DNA of 64,000 nucleotides from a bacterium (lineage in GTDB: Bacteria; NPL-UPA2; JAUVJM01), in the NCBI GenBank assembly GCA_030606215.1, contig JAUWGW010000004.1, positions 1 to 64,000 of the forward strand, given 5' to 3'. The position numbers were made by a program, and so were the translations under genes. Shown piece after piece: positions 37,491 to 45,652 of the stretch. The stretch's first letter is position 1; every line of letters starts with the position of its first letter. The notes under the pieces were generated by a model, which was not told where the DNA came from, searched no databases, and worked only from the letters and a program-made list of their open reading frames with translations.

Positions 37491-38585
37491 ATGAGGACGG
37501 AAATTTTGTCGAAAGTACTACAAATCTTTCTGATAGTGCTTATATTGGGGATTTTCGTTGTTGCCGGCAGAGCAGAGGACTATAAGATGCCTTCTTCATC
37601 TATGGAAGCGGCTCAAGCATTACCGAGGGGTGGTAACAGTTTTGAAACCGCGGTTAAGATAAAACCTGGAAGTTATCAAAGGGGCGTCTTAGAAGAGAAC
37701 GAATACTTTTGTGTTGCTGGTATAAAACCGGGCCAGGAAATCAATATTAAGTATACCTTTGGTGCTGGGACTGGTAAGCATGGATGGGGTAACCTGAGTT
37801 TATACGATGAAGATAGAACAATATTATTTGGCCACTTTGATATGGTTGGCAAGGGAGGATCGAAATCAATTACAGTTTCTTGGCTGCCAAATACAGATAA
37901 AGATTCTTACAAATATTATATCCATACAGGATATAGCGATTACGATGTGGGTCCAGTCTCATTTGATATCTCGTTGACAAATTATTATGATGCCGGAAGC
38001 CAGACCGATGCCGGAGGTACGTTTGAGAAAGCAATGAGTATTACCGCTGGAAACTACAAAGCTTATCTTTCAGGAGAAGAAGCGGGCACAGATACTAAAG
38101 ATTTCTACAAGATGGCCGTTAAAAAAGGAGAAATGTTAACTGTTAAAGTTGTTCCACCGAGCGAGGCAAGCCCGAGTTTGAAAATATACAATAGCGACAG
38201 AGTGATAATTAAACAAGTATTCGCTCCAAATCCAGGAGCAATTGTTCGAGCTTCTTTGACTGCAAAGAAAAGCGAAAAAATTTTCGTTGCCGTTCTTTGT
38301 GATGGATGTGGCAGCAAAAACGTGGCTGAGTATTCATTAGGTATTACAATTCAGCCACCGCCAGAAGAGGAAGTAGTGCTACCGGAAGAAGAGATAACGC
38401 TACCCGAAGAAGGAGTACCATCGGGAGAAGCACCGGAGCCGATAGCGCCAAAGGAAGCAAAAGAAGTAGCAAAAGCTGTTGGGAAAGGAATCGCTGTGAG
38501 AATAATTCTTTGGATTGTATTCTCGCTTGTTCTCCTTATAATAATCGGAGTAGTTGTTTATTCCCTTTTGAAAAAGAAAACATAA
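37491..38585 (+). CDS. Secreted, C-terminally anchored protein with two PPC-like domains
   Basis: A 364-residue exported protein. The signal peptide is at residues ~1-30 (VLQIFLIVLILGIFVVAGRA). Two beta-rich units follow, starting GNSFETAVKIKPGSYQRGVL and GGTFEKAMSITAGNYKAYLS, each with the D-F/Y-K/C ... G-x-x-L-T/N-V-K pattern of bacterial pre-peptidase C-terminal (PPC) domains. A Pro/Glu-rich linker (~290-325) leads to a C-terminal membrane helix and KKK tail. AGAGGAGG lies 8 nt before the ATG. The function is unknown; it is divergent from the SPFH block. Confidence 0.7.
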   Translation: MRTEILSKVLQIFLIVLILGIFVVAGRAEDYKMPSSSMEAAQALPRGGNSFETAVKIKPGSYQRGVLEENEYFCVAGIKPGQEINIKYTFGAGTGKHGWGNLSLYDEDRTILFGHFDMVGKGGSKSITVSWLPNTDKDSYKYYIHTGYSDYDVGPVSFDISLTNYYDAGSQTDAGGTFEKAMSITAGNYKAYLSGEEAGTDTKDFYKMAVKKGEMLTVKVVPPSEASPSLKIYNSDRVIIKQVFAPNPGAIVRASLTAKKSEKIFVAVLCDGCGSKNVAEYSLGITIQPPPEEEVVLPEEEITLPEEGVPSGEAPEPIAPKEAKEVAKAVGKGIAVRIILWIVFSLVLLIIIGVVVYSLLKKKT

Positions 38586-38686
38586 CCATACCCTCTTTGT
38601 GAAGAACTGCAGTAAAAGTCTTCATCTCTTTCTCGCTTCCTTTTTCACTTAAATTTCGTAACTCTTAAGCCATCAGAAATGCAGGG

Positions 38687-38710
38687 TGTAGTTGCAAAGT
38701 TTACTTTGCA
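38687..38710. repeat. Palindromic repeat, family D, copy 1
   Basis: TGTAGTTGCAAAGTTTACTTTGCA, with a TGCAAAG/CTTTGCA stem. Two more copies lie 39 nt apart inside the gene at 53526-54173. The rest of 38586-38774 shows no gene. Confidence 0.75.
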
Positions 38711-38774
38711 TTAGCAGTGCTTAGATTCTCCAGAATTGCCTTATCAAAAACCTGTATAAATTGTATCATTGCCT

Positions 38775-38827
38775 AATGTGAAAATCTATAAAAATCACAT
38801 TTGATTTTTGAGAAATTGTGATACAAT
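38775..38827 (+). promoter_or_regulatory. Inverted repeat and possible leaderless promoter before the FGGY kinase
   Basis: A perfect AATGTGA (38775-38781)/TCACATT (38795-38801) inverted repeat overlaps a weak -35 (TTTGAT, 38800-38805), which is followed after 16 nt by TACAAT (38822-38827). The kinase ATG is only 7 nt beyond the -10. The inverted repeat is well placed to be an operator. I saw no SAM-riboswitch-like leader. Confidence 0.4.
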
Positions 38828-38834
38828 TAGGGAA

Positions 38835-40244
38835 ATGAGAAGGGGAGCAGCGAATTTTCTTGGGATTTATATTGGGATAAGAGAAGTGAGGGGGATTCTG
38901 AGTGATGAAACCGGAGCTGTGCTGGGCCGGTCCAGAATCCGGATTCAAGACAAACCCTGTGCAGAGCAGGAACCAGAGATGCTGTGGCAGAAAGTTATAA
39001 GCTGTCTGAAGGAACTGGTTCAATTTACATCAGAAATTGCTGCACTCGGGGTTAGCTCCACATCAGGAGCAGTAATCCCGGTTGATGCGGATGGGAAAGC
39101 CCTGCATCCGGCTATAGTGGGAGAGGATAGCCGCGCTGAAAAAGAAGCAAAGCTCATTAATGAAAAAGGCGAAAATTTCATAAAAAAATTAGGATACCGG
39201 TTTGAACCATCATCTGCACTGGCAAAGATTCTCTGGCTAAGAAGACAGAAAGCTGAAATTTACAGGAAAACCAGAAAGTTTATTAACGTTTCCGATTTCA
39301 TTGCCGGGAAGCTCACAGGAGAATTTTTTGTTACTGACACTTCAAATGCTCTGAAGAGCGGCTATGATATCATTGATTTGAGGTGGCCTGTTTTCATCCG
39401 CGAGTTTGGGCTATTGCCGGAGAACCTGCCAAAAGTGGTCAAACCTGGAGAAGTCATTGGTTCGGTCCAGAAGTCTTTCGCAAAGCAGGCCGGTCTCCCC
39501 GGACATACTAAAGTAATAGCCGGCACAACAGATGAACTAACCCTTCTTATTTCCTCAGGAGCAACCTCGCCGGGACAGTGGAATTCCCACCTCGGGAGGA
39601 AACTCAGAGTTACAGGAGTATCTTCAAAACTCATCAAGGATAAACTTTTCAGGATTTATTCGCACCTTCATCCTGAAGATTCCTGGATTGTGGAAGGGGA
39701 AAGTTCTGTTGGAAAGGAAAGTCTGGAGGAAAGATTTGCCGGCGAAAATTTCCAGGAGATGCAGGAACATATAACAACAAGTAGTTTAATTGTATATCCT
39801 CTAACTCAGCAGGGCGAAAAATTTCCATTCCTCAATCCTGATGCGCAGGGATTTATAATCGGTAAACCGCATGATAAATATGACCTTTATTCAGGTTATC
39901 TTGAAGGAATCGGATTTGTTGAGAAATGGATATTCGAATTTCTAAGAGAGCTCGGATTTGAAATGAGTGAAGAGATTCGCATAACAGGTCCAGGTAACCC
40001 GCACTGGGTACAGATGAGAGCAAATGTTCTGGAAAAAGTCTTGATAAAACCAGAAACAGGGTCGCCAGAAATGGGGACTGCAATTCTATCAGCAGGAACG
40101 ACTTTTTTCTCAAATCTACCAGAAGCTGTAAAGTCAATGGTCCGCATTGAAAAACATGTTGAACCCCAGCCGCATATTTGCGACACTTACCGTGGGAAAT
40201 ATAGAAAATTCAGACAGGTTTGCAGGGCAATCGGATATGAGTAA
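38835..40244 (+). CDS. FGGY-family carbohydrate kinase next to mtnA
   Basis: A 469-residue sugar kinase of the xylulokinase-like FGGY family. The N-terminal ATP-binding part starts FLGIYIGIREVRGILSDETG, the middle has DFIAGKLTGEFFVTDTSNA, catalytic Asp in AGTTDELTLLISSGA, and the C-terminal domain has ITGPGNPHWVQMRANVL and GSPEMGTAILSAG. The substrate cannot be read from motifs. Because its end overlaps mtnA by 8 nt, a role as 5-methylthioribose kinase in methionine salvage is a reasonable guess, replacing the unrelated MtnK. Confidence 0.82.
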   Translation: MRRGAANFLGIYIGIREVRGILSDETGAVLGRSRIRIQDKPCAEQEPEMLWQKVISCLKELVQFTSEIAALGVSSTSGAVIPVDADGKALHPAIVGEDSRAEKEAKLINEKGENFIKKLGYRFEPSSALAKILWLRRQKAEIYRKTRKFINVSDFIAGKLTGEFFVTDTSNALKSGYDIIDLRWPVFIREFGLLPENLPKVVKPGEVIGSVQKSFAKQAGLPGHTKVIAGTTDELTLLISSGATSPGQWNSHLGRKLRVTGVSSKLIKDKLFRIYSHLHPEDSWIVEGESSVGKESLEERFAGENFQEMQEHITTSSLIVYPLTQQGEKFPFLNPDAQGFIIGKPHDKYDLYSGYLEGIGFVEKWIFEFLRELGFEMSEEIRITGPGNPHWVQMRANVLEKVLIKPETGSPEMGTAILSAGTTFFSNLPEAVKSMVRIEKHVEPQPHICDTYRGKYRKFRQVCRAIGYE

Positions 40245-41280
40245 ACCAGTTTCTACAATAAGCTGGGATAATGGACGTGTAAAACTTATTGACCAGACAA
40301 AACTTCCGCTTGAGCTCAGCTATATCTACTGTTCGGATGTAAAATGCATCCGGGATGCTATAAAGACACTCAAAGTGCGCGGGGCACCTGCTATTGGTAT
40401 TGCAGGAGCTTTTGGCGTGGTAATCGGCATTCAGAATTCCGGCGCCCAAAATTTTGATGAGTTTGAAAAAGAACTCAACGAGATTATAGATTATATATCA
40501 ACATCCAGACCGACTGCGGTTAATCTTTTCTGGGCACTCAACAGAATGAGAGAAACAGCGCTCTCAAACCGTGATAAGAGTATGTCTGAGATAAAAAAGA
40601 TACTGCTCAGGACCGCATTGAGTATCCTTGAAGAAGATAGGAAGGTATGCAGACAAATAGGTCTTCATGGAGCAGATTTGCTTGAAGACGGTGATACAGT
40701 TCTGACTCACTGCAACGCAGGAGCACTTGCCACAGCCGATTATGGAACAGCGCTGGGTATCATATATAAAGCAGTTGAGCTCGGTAAAAAAATAAGTGTC
40801 TACGCCGATGAGACAAGACCACTGCTTCAGGGAGCGAGACTTACAACATGGGAATTGAAGCAGGCAAAAATTGATGTAACACTTATATGTGATAATACAG
40901 CCGCAGTTGTGATGAAACAGGGCAAAATCAAAAAAGTTTTAATCGGGGCAGATAGAATTGCATCCAATGGGGATACAGCGAATAAAATCGGCAGTTACAA
41001 CCTTGCAATACTTGCAAAAGCTCATGACATTCCTCTTTACGTAGCGGCTCCAACATCAACTCTTGATTTAAGTCTTTCAACAGGAAAAGAAATCCCCATT
41101 GAGGAAAGAGATGCTGAAGAAGTAACACATTGGTTCGGGAAACGCATTACAGCAGAAGGGATAAAGGTTTATTCCCCTGCTTTTGATATCACTCCTTCTC
41201 ACCTTATAACAGCAATAATAACCGAGAAGGGCATTGCTTATCCCCCGTATGAAAAGAGCTTCAAGGAGATGATGAAGTGA
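40237..41280 (+). CDS. mtnA: S-methyl-5-thioribose-1-phosphate isomerase
   Basis: A 347-residue aldose-ketose isomerase of methionine salvage. Diagnostic text: VRGAPAIGIAGAFGVVIGI, SRPTAVNLFWALNRM, THCNAGALATADYGTALGII (catalytic Cys), ADETRPLLQGARLTTWEL and GADRIASNGDTANKIGSYNL (catalytic Asp). It could also act on 5-deoxyribose-1-P or related sugars. The start overlaps the kinase stop; thiL follows with a GTGA overlap. Confidence 0.93.
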   Translation: MSKPVSTISWDNGRVKLIDQTKLPLELSYIYCSDVKCIRDAIKTLKVRGAPAIGIAGAFGVVIGIQNSGAQNFDEFEKELNEIIDYISTSRPTAVNLFWALNRMRETALSNRDKSMSEIKKILLRTALSILEEDRKVCRQIGLHGADLLEDGDTVLTHCNAGALATADYGTALGIIYKAVELGKKISVYADETRPLLQGARLTTWELKQAKIDVTLICDNTAAVVMKQGKIKKVLIGADRIASNGDTANKIGSYNLAILAKAHDIPLYVAAPTSTLDLSLSTGKEIPIEERDAEEVTHWFGKRITAEGIKVYSPAFDITPSHLITAIITEKGIAYPPYEKSFKEMMK

Positions 41281-42200
41281 ATCTAAATGAAATAGGTGAA
41301 GTGGGGCTTATTGAACGAATCAAGAAGAAAATTGACACAAAAGACCCACATATTATAGCAGGCATCGGAGATGATGCAGCGGTTATAAAATCCGATGGGA
41401 GGAACTACACACTCATCACAACAGATATGCTGATAGAGAATGTGCATTTTACTCTCCAGGCAATGAGTTTCTCACAGATAGGACATAAAGCACTGGCGGT
41501 AAATCTGAGTGATATTGCGGCAATGGGGGGAGTGCCAAAGTTCTGCCTTGTCAATCTCGGGCTGAATAAGAAAATAAGAGTTGAAGATGTTGACGAGATT
41601 TATAAAGGGCTGCAGGCGCTTGCGGAAGAATATAATGTAAAAGTTCTTGGAGGTGATACAAACTTCTCCCCCTCTGGCGTCATAATTGATATGTGCGTAA
41701 TAGGCGAAGTAGAGCCGGAATTCCTGTGTCTGAGATCAGGGGCTCAGGCAGGAGATTCAATCTTTGTAACAGGTGCGCTTGGGGCCGCGGCGGTTTATCT
41801 TGCAAAAGGAAAATACTTCCCACCAACTCCCAGGATAAAAACTGCGCGGGCAATTACTAAAACAGTTAAGGTCCACGCCATGATAGATATTAGTGATGGG
41901 CTCGCCAATGACCTGCATCATATTGCTAAAAGCAGCAATGTTGGAGCTCTCATCAACATTGAAGATATTCCCGTATTCCCTGAAGCTGACACTGAACTTG
42001 CCTTAAGCGGTGGTGAAGATTTCGAACTTCTTTTCACAGCGCCGGATGCAGAGAAGGATAAACTACTCAGGGAAATCCCCGGGAAAACAGGCACAGCTCT
42101 TACGTGCATCGGGAAGATTACCGGGGAAGGCATAAAAATAAAGCGTGGAGACGGGAAAATTTCCCTGCTTTCTCTTAGAGGATATGACCACTTCAAGTAA
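41277..42200 (+). CDS. thiL: Thiamine-monophosphate kinase
   Basis: A 307-residue ThiL, phosphorylating thiamine-P to thiamine-PP. Diagnostic text: GIGDDAAVI near residue 30, LITTDMLIENVHF, KALAVNLSDIAAMGG, VLGGDTNFSP, MIDISDGLANDLHHIA and ALSGGEDFELLFT. The start is GTG overlapping the mtnA stop. No thiamine riboswitch is visible and no other thi genes are nearby. Confidence 0.95.
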   Translation: MNLNEIGEVGLIERIKKKIDTKDPHIIAGIGDDAAVIKSDGRNYTLITTDMLIENVHFTLQAMSFSQIGHKALAVNLSDIAAMGGVPKFCLVNLGLNKKIRVEDVDEIYKGLQALAEEYNVKVLGGDTNFSPSGVIIDMCVIGEVEPEFLCLRSGAQAGDSIFVTGALGAAAVYLAKGKYFPPTPRIKTARAITKTVKVHAMIDISDGLANDLHHIAKSSNVGALINIEDIPVFPEADTELALSGGEDFELLFTAPDAEKDKLLREIPGKTGTALTCIGKITGEGIKIKRGDGKISLLSLRGYDHFK

Positions 42201-42633
42201 TCTCTCTACGGAAGTCAGGATAACAAAAAGTCCTGAGGAGACACAATCTCTCGGCGAAGAGATAGGGAGGGAATTAGTCCGTGGTGATATAGTTGCTATT
42301 ACCGGAGAACTCGGTGCAGGCAAGACCTGTCTTGCGCAAGGGCTCGGGTGGGGGATAGGGATTGACCGTAAGGTATATATGACAAGCCCCTCCTTTACAC
42401 TTATCAAAGAATACAGAGGAAGAATGCCCGTATGTCATATTGACCTTTTCAGGCTGAAGAATATAAAAGAGGCATATGACCTGCCAATTGAAGATTATTT
42501 CTTCGGAAGATGCGTAACAATCATTGAATGGGCAGATAAGATTGAATCTCTTCTCCCCCCAGAACATTTAAGGATAGATATTGAAATTGTCTCAGAAAAT
42601 GAACGACGAATCAAGATACATCCTCGGGATTGA
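42184..42633 (+). CDS. tsaE: tRNA threonylcarbamoyladenosine synthesis ATPase TsaE
   Basis: A 149-residue P-loop ATPase with Walker A GELGAGKTCLAQGL (about residues 40-53), then SPSFTLIKEYRG and HIDLFRLKNIKEAYDLP, and TIIEWADKIESLLP. TsaE works with TsaB and TsaD in t6A formation on tRNA. It overlaps thiL by 17 nt and the TsaB fusion by 35 nt, so the two t6A genes are coupled. The ATG at 42184 is chosen because the upstream extension lies inside thiL. Confidence 0.93.
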   Translation: MTTSSNLSTEVRITKSPEETQSLGEEIGRELVRGDIVAITGELGAGKTCLAQGLGWGIGIDRKVYMTSPSFTLIKEYRGRMPVCHIDLFRLKNIKEAYDLPIEDYFFGRCVTIIEWADKIESLLPPEHLRIDIEIVSENERRIKIHPRD

Positions 42634-43822
42634 AACAGCTGCCAGAACCTGCAGCGTTGCTGTTGTCTCACAGAACAAGTTACGCCCCCACCTACCTCCT
42701 CCCCCCTTGAGGGGGAGGATAAAGGAGGGGGGCAAGGGGAATTCCTATAGTGTTAAGGTGCTGGCTGAATATAATTCCGATACAGGAAATAACCACGGAC
42801 CACATCTTATGCCTTTAATAGAGAAAGCTTTATCCGACTGCAATCTCAAACTCGCTGATGTTAGCGGTATAGCGGTTTCAACAGGGCCCGGCTCTTTCAC
42901 GGGATTGCGCATCGGGATAGCTACCGCCAAGGGACTTGCTCTCGCATCAGAGAAACCTGTGGTAGGCATCCCAACACTTGACGGATTGAGTTGCAATGTA
43001 ATTCTTTCATCCAATGCAAATATTCACTCAACTATTATATGTCCTATGCTTGATGCGCATAGAGGAGAAGTCTATAGTGCCCTCTATAAATATTCTGGGG
43101 AATTTGTGTTTCAAAAAATGACTCCCTATATGGTCCTGCCTCTTGAAGAACTCCTTGAGAAAATTACCGAAAAGACAATATTTGTTGGAGATATCAATCG
43201 CAAAATAATAGAAAAAAAACTTGGTGATAAAGCAATTTTTGCACTTGCCCAACTAAACCAGCCAAAAGCAACAAGTGTCGCATATCTCGGAATGCTCCGT
43301 GGGAACAAAGCTTACCCAGAGTTAAAGCCGATGTATCTGAGGAAAGCGAGAGCAGAAGAAGAGCAGGCGATAACGCTGGATGAGATGAAGGAAGAAGATA
43401 TTGCCCAGATCATGGAAATTGAAAGGGAATCCTTTCCAAGTCCCTGGTCAGAAACCATGTTCAAAAATAGGGACAGGTCCGTTTTTCTTGTCGCACGGCT
43501 CAGAGAAAAAATTTTGGGTTATGCTGTGGGATTATTGATGACTGATAAGCTGCATCTCGGCAATATGGCAGTTCACAAAGATTTTCGCGGTCGTGGTATT
43601 GCGAAAAAGCTCCTTCAACAAATCATTGATATCGCTCGCTCAAAGGAAATGGGGTTTGTAACACTCGAAGTGCGTGCAGGGAATATTCGCGCCCAGAATC
43701 TCTATAGAAAACTTGGTTTCAAACCCACTGGGAGGAAGAAAGAATACTACCAGGATACAAAAGAAGACGCAGTAATTATGACACTCAAAATCAGGATTCA
43801 GGACAGGACACCCAAAATATGA
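42599..43822 (+). CDS. TsaB-RimI fusion protein with an in-frame repeat insertion
   Basis: A 407-residue fusion. Residues ~1-255 are TsaB (ILGIETAARTCSVAVVSQ, GIAVSTGPGSFTGLRIGIA, MLDAHRGEVYSALY), the scaffold partner of TsaD in t6A synthesis. Residues ~255-400 are a RimI-like GNAT domain (ERESFPSPWSETMF, HLGNMAVHKDFRGRGIAKKL, LEVRAGNIRAQNLYRKLGF), expected to acetylate ribosomal protein N-termini. Between VVSQNK and VLAEYNSD sits a ~26-residue Pro/Gly-rich insert (RPHLPPPPLRGRIKEGG in its core) encoded by a palindromic repeat. It overlaps tsaE by 35 nt and alr by 4 nt. Confidence 0.92.
   Translation: MNDESRYILGIETAARTCSVAVVSQNKLRPHLPPPPLRGRIKEGGKGNSYSVKVLAEYNSDTGNNHGPHLMPLIEKALSDCNLKLADVSGIAVSTGPGSFTGLRIGIATAKGLALASEKPVVGIPTLDGLSCNVILSSNANIHSTIICPMLDAHRGEVYSALYKYSGEFVFQKMTPYMVLPLEELLEKITEKTIFVGDINRKIIEKKLGDKAIFALAQLNQPKATSVAYLGMLRGNKAYPELKPMYLRKARAEEEQAITLDEMKEEDIAQIMEIERESFPSPWSETMFKNRDRSVFLVARLREKILGYAVGLLMTDKLHLGNMAVHKDFRGRGIAKKLLQQIIDIARSKEMGFVTLEVRAGNIRAQNLYRKLGFKPTGRKKEYYQDTKEDAVIMTLKIRIQDRTPKI
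42685..42736. repeat. Palindromic repeat, family C, copy 1 (inside tsaB-rimI)
   Basis: A GC-rich palindrome with core CTCCCCCCTTGAGGGGGAGG flanked by CCCCCACCTACCTC and ATAAAGGAGGGGGG. It is nearly identical to the copy upstream of rplY (51866-51918). Here it lies in frame and is translated. Confidence 0.85.
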
Positions 43823-44967
43823 CACATAGGCAGATGACAACATATGCTGAGATAAATCTTGAAACTGCAAGGCGGAATCTGGCTCTTGTAAAAGAAAGAG
43901 TGGGAGAAAATGTAGCCATAATGGCTGTTGTGAAAGCAGATGCATACTCGCATGGAGCGGTTGAACTGGCACGCGCATTCCTGAAAAGCGGAGCAAAATT
44001 TTTAGCTGCGGCTAATGTTGAGGAAGGAATAAAACTTCGCTCAGCCGGGGTAAATTCACCTATCATTGTTCTAAATCCAATCCTTCCGGAAGAAGTGGAG
44101 AAAATCCTGAAATATGACTTAACTCCGACAGTAGATAATCTCAGAATCTGCGAGCTGCTCAACGAAAAGAGCGAGAAAAGGGGTGGGGGGAAAGTGCACA
44201 TCCATGTTGAGGTTAATACCGGGATGGGGAGAGGGGGATTTTTCCCGGGCGAGGTGGTTTCTGAACTTAGCAGGATAAAACAACTAAAAAATATAATTAT
44301 TGAAGGTATATTCACACATTTCCCCTCCGGCGAGGATAAAGATTTTACAATGGGACAGATTGCTGAGTTCAAAGAAATACTCCTGAAACTTGAAGAGGCT
44401 CAAATTAATATCCCGTATAAACATTCAGCAAACAGCGCAGGGCTGCTTAACTATTCTGAGAGTTTTTTCAATATGGTCCGTCCCGGGCTCTGTCTTTATG
44501 GTATATTCCCATTTCCTTCTGTAAATAGAAGTATTGCCGTAAGACCGGTCCTCGCACTAAAATCAAAGATAACTCAAAAGAGGGAAGTCCCTGCGGGGTT
44601 AACCCTGAGTTACGGTAGAACTTATACCACAACCCGTAAAGCTTTTATCGGGACAATACCAGTTGGATACTCACACGGATACGACAGGAGGCTCTCAAAT
44701 AAGGCAGACGTCCTTGTGAGAGGAAAAAGGTGTCCTGTTGTGGGGACAGTATGTATGGATAGATGCCTTGTTGACCTCACTAATATCCCTGAAGTAGAAG
44801 AAGGGGAAGAAGTTGTTCTCATAGGAAAACAGGCTTGTCCCCGCGAAAGCGGGGGGCAGGAATCAATCTCCGTTGAAGAACTCGCTGAGAAAGCGGGAAC
44901 CATCCCACATGAAATCATATCGCGTCTCAAAGTCCCAAGAATCTACACCACCACTCCTGCCCGCTAA
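43819..44967 (+). CDS. alr: Alanine racemase with an in-frame repeat insertion
   Basis: A 382-residue PLP enzyme making D-Ala for peptidoglycan. The PLP lysine is in AVVKADAYSHGA (about residue 38), the second catalytic residue Tyr in LSYGRTYTTT (about 262), and GTVCMDRCLVDLT follows. Near residue 335 the loop reads GKQACPRESGGQESISVEE: the part ACPRESGGQ is encoded by a short palindromic repeat, in a surface loop between conserved strands. The ATG overlaps the previous stop (ATGA); a second ATG five codons on is possible. Confidence 0.95.
   Translation: MTHRQMTTYAEINLETARRNLALVKERVGENVAIMAVVKADAYSHGAVELARAFLKSGAKFLAAANVEEGIKLRSAGVNSPIIVLNPILPEEVEKILKYDLTPTVDNLRICELLNEKSEKRGGGKVHIHVEVNTGMGRGGFFPGEVVSELSRIKQLKNIIIEGIFTHFPSGEDKDFTMGQIAEFKEILLKLEEAQINIPYKHSANSAGLLNYSESFFNMVRPGLCLYGIFPFPSVNRSIAVRPVLALKSKITQKREVPAGLTLSYGRTYTTTRKAFIGTIPVGYSHGYDRRLSNKADVLVRGKRCPVVGTVCMDRCLVDLTNIPEVEEGEEVVLIGKQACPRESGGQESISVEELAEKAGTIPHEIISRLKVPRIYTTTPAR
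44836..44869. repeat. REP-like palindrome (family A) inside alr
   Basis: TTGTCCCCGCGAAAGCGGGG can form a CCCCGCgaaaGCGGGG hairpin, followed by GGCAGGAATC. It is in frame in alr and related to the repeats beside rplT and inside ychF. Confidence 0.75.
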
Positions 44968-45650
44968 TCACTGTCTCTGCCGCTGAGGATGAGTGTGAAC
45001 TCTCCTCTTGGATTTTCCTCTTCAAAAACTTCAATCAATTCCGAGACCCTGCCCCGCAATATCTCTTCAAATTTCTTTGTAAGTTCCCTGCCAATAAACA
45101 GGAATCTATCCCCGATTATCTCTTTAATATCTCTCAGTGTGGAAAGCAAGCGATGGGGAGCTTCATAGAAAATTATTGTTCTGGGTTCATTCCGCAATTC
45201 CCGAAGTTCTCTCTTCCTCCGGCCGCTTTTTGAAGAAAGCCACCCATAAAAAATGAAATTCACGCCTGGCATACCTGATACAGAAAGAGCTGTGGTCAAT
45301 GCAGCCGGTCCCGGAATGGGAACAATCGGGATATCTTTGCCCAGAGCCAGTCTAATAAGGTAGGAACCCGGATCAGAAATCCCCGGAGTTCCTGCATTTG
45401 ACACGAGCGCAATTTTCCTGCCCTCACTTAGAAGCCGCAGGAGTCCCTCAGCTTGTCTGGCCCTGTTATACCGGTAGTAACTTTTAAGAGGTGTTTTTAT
45501 TCCGTAGTGACTGGTGAGTTTTCTCGTGAGGCGCGTATCTTCAGCCGCAATAAAATCTACTTCTTTTAAGACTCGTATAGCTCTTAAGGTTATATCTTCA
45601 AGGTTGCCTATAGGAGTGCTTACCACATAAAGACAACCACCGGGCATCAT
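44964..45650 (-). CDS. rsmI: 16S rRNA (cytidine-1402 2'-O)-methyltransferase
   Basis: A 228-residue tetrapyrrole-methylase-fold enzyme, RsmI. Diagnostic text: LYVVSTPIGNLEDITLRAIR, AAEDTRLTRKLTSHYGI, ALVSNAGTPGISDPG and PIPGPAALTTALSVSG. It methylates C1402 in the ribosomal decoding centre. It ends 4 nt inside the convergent alr gene and is the last gene of the rplY-to-rsmI block. It lacks the extra C-terminal domain of E. coli RsmI. Confidence 0.93.
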   Translation of the reverse strand: MMPGGCLYVVSTPIGNLEDITLRAIRVLKEVDFIAAEDTRLTRKLTSHYGIKTPLKSYYRYNRARQAEGLLRLLSEGRKIALVSNAGTPGISDPGSYLIRLALGKDIPIVPIPGPAALTTALSVSGMPGVNFIFYGWLSSKSGRRKRELRELRNEPRTIIFYEAPHRLLSTLRDIKEIIGDRFLFIGRELTKKFEEILRGRVSELIEVFEEENPRGEFTLILSGRDSD

Positions 45651-45652
45651 AC

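Noticed and set aside
38586..38834. SAM riboswitch before the mtnA unit
   Set aside because: Methionine salvage made this worth checking, but no SAM-I-like core or terminator is visible.
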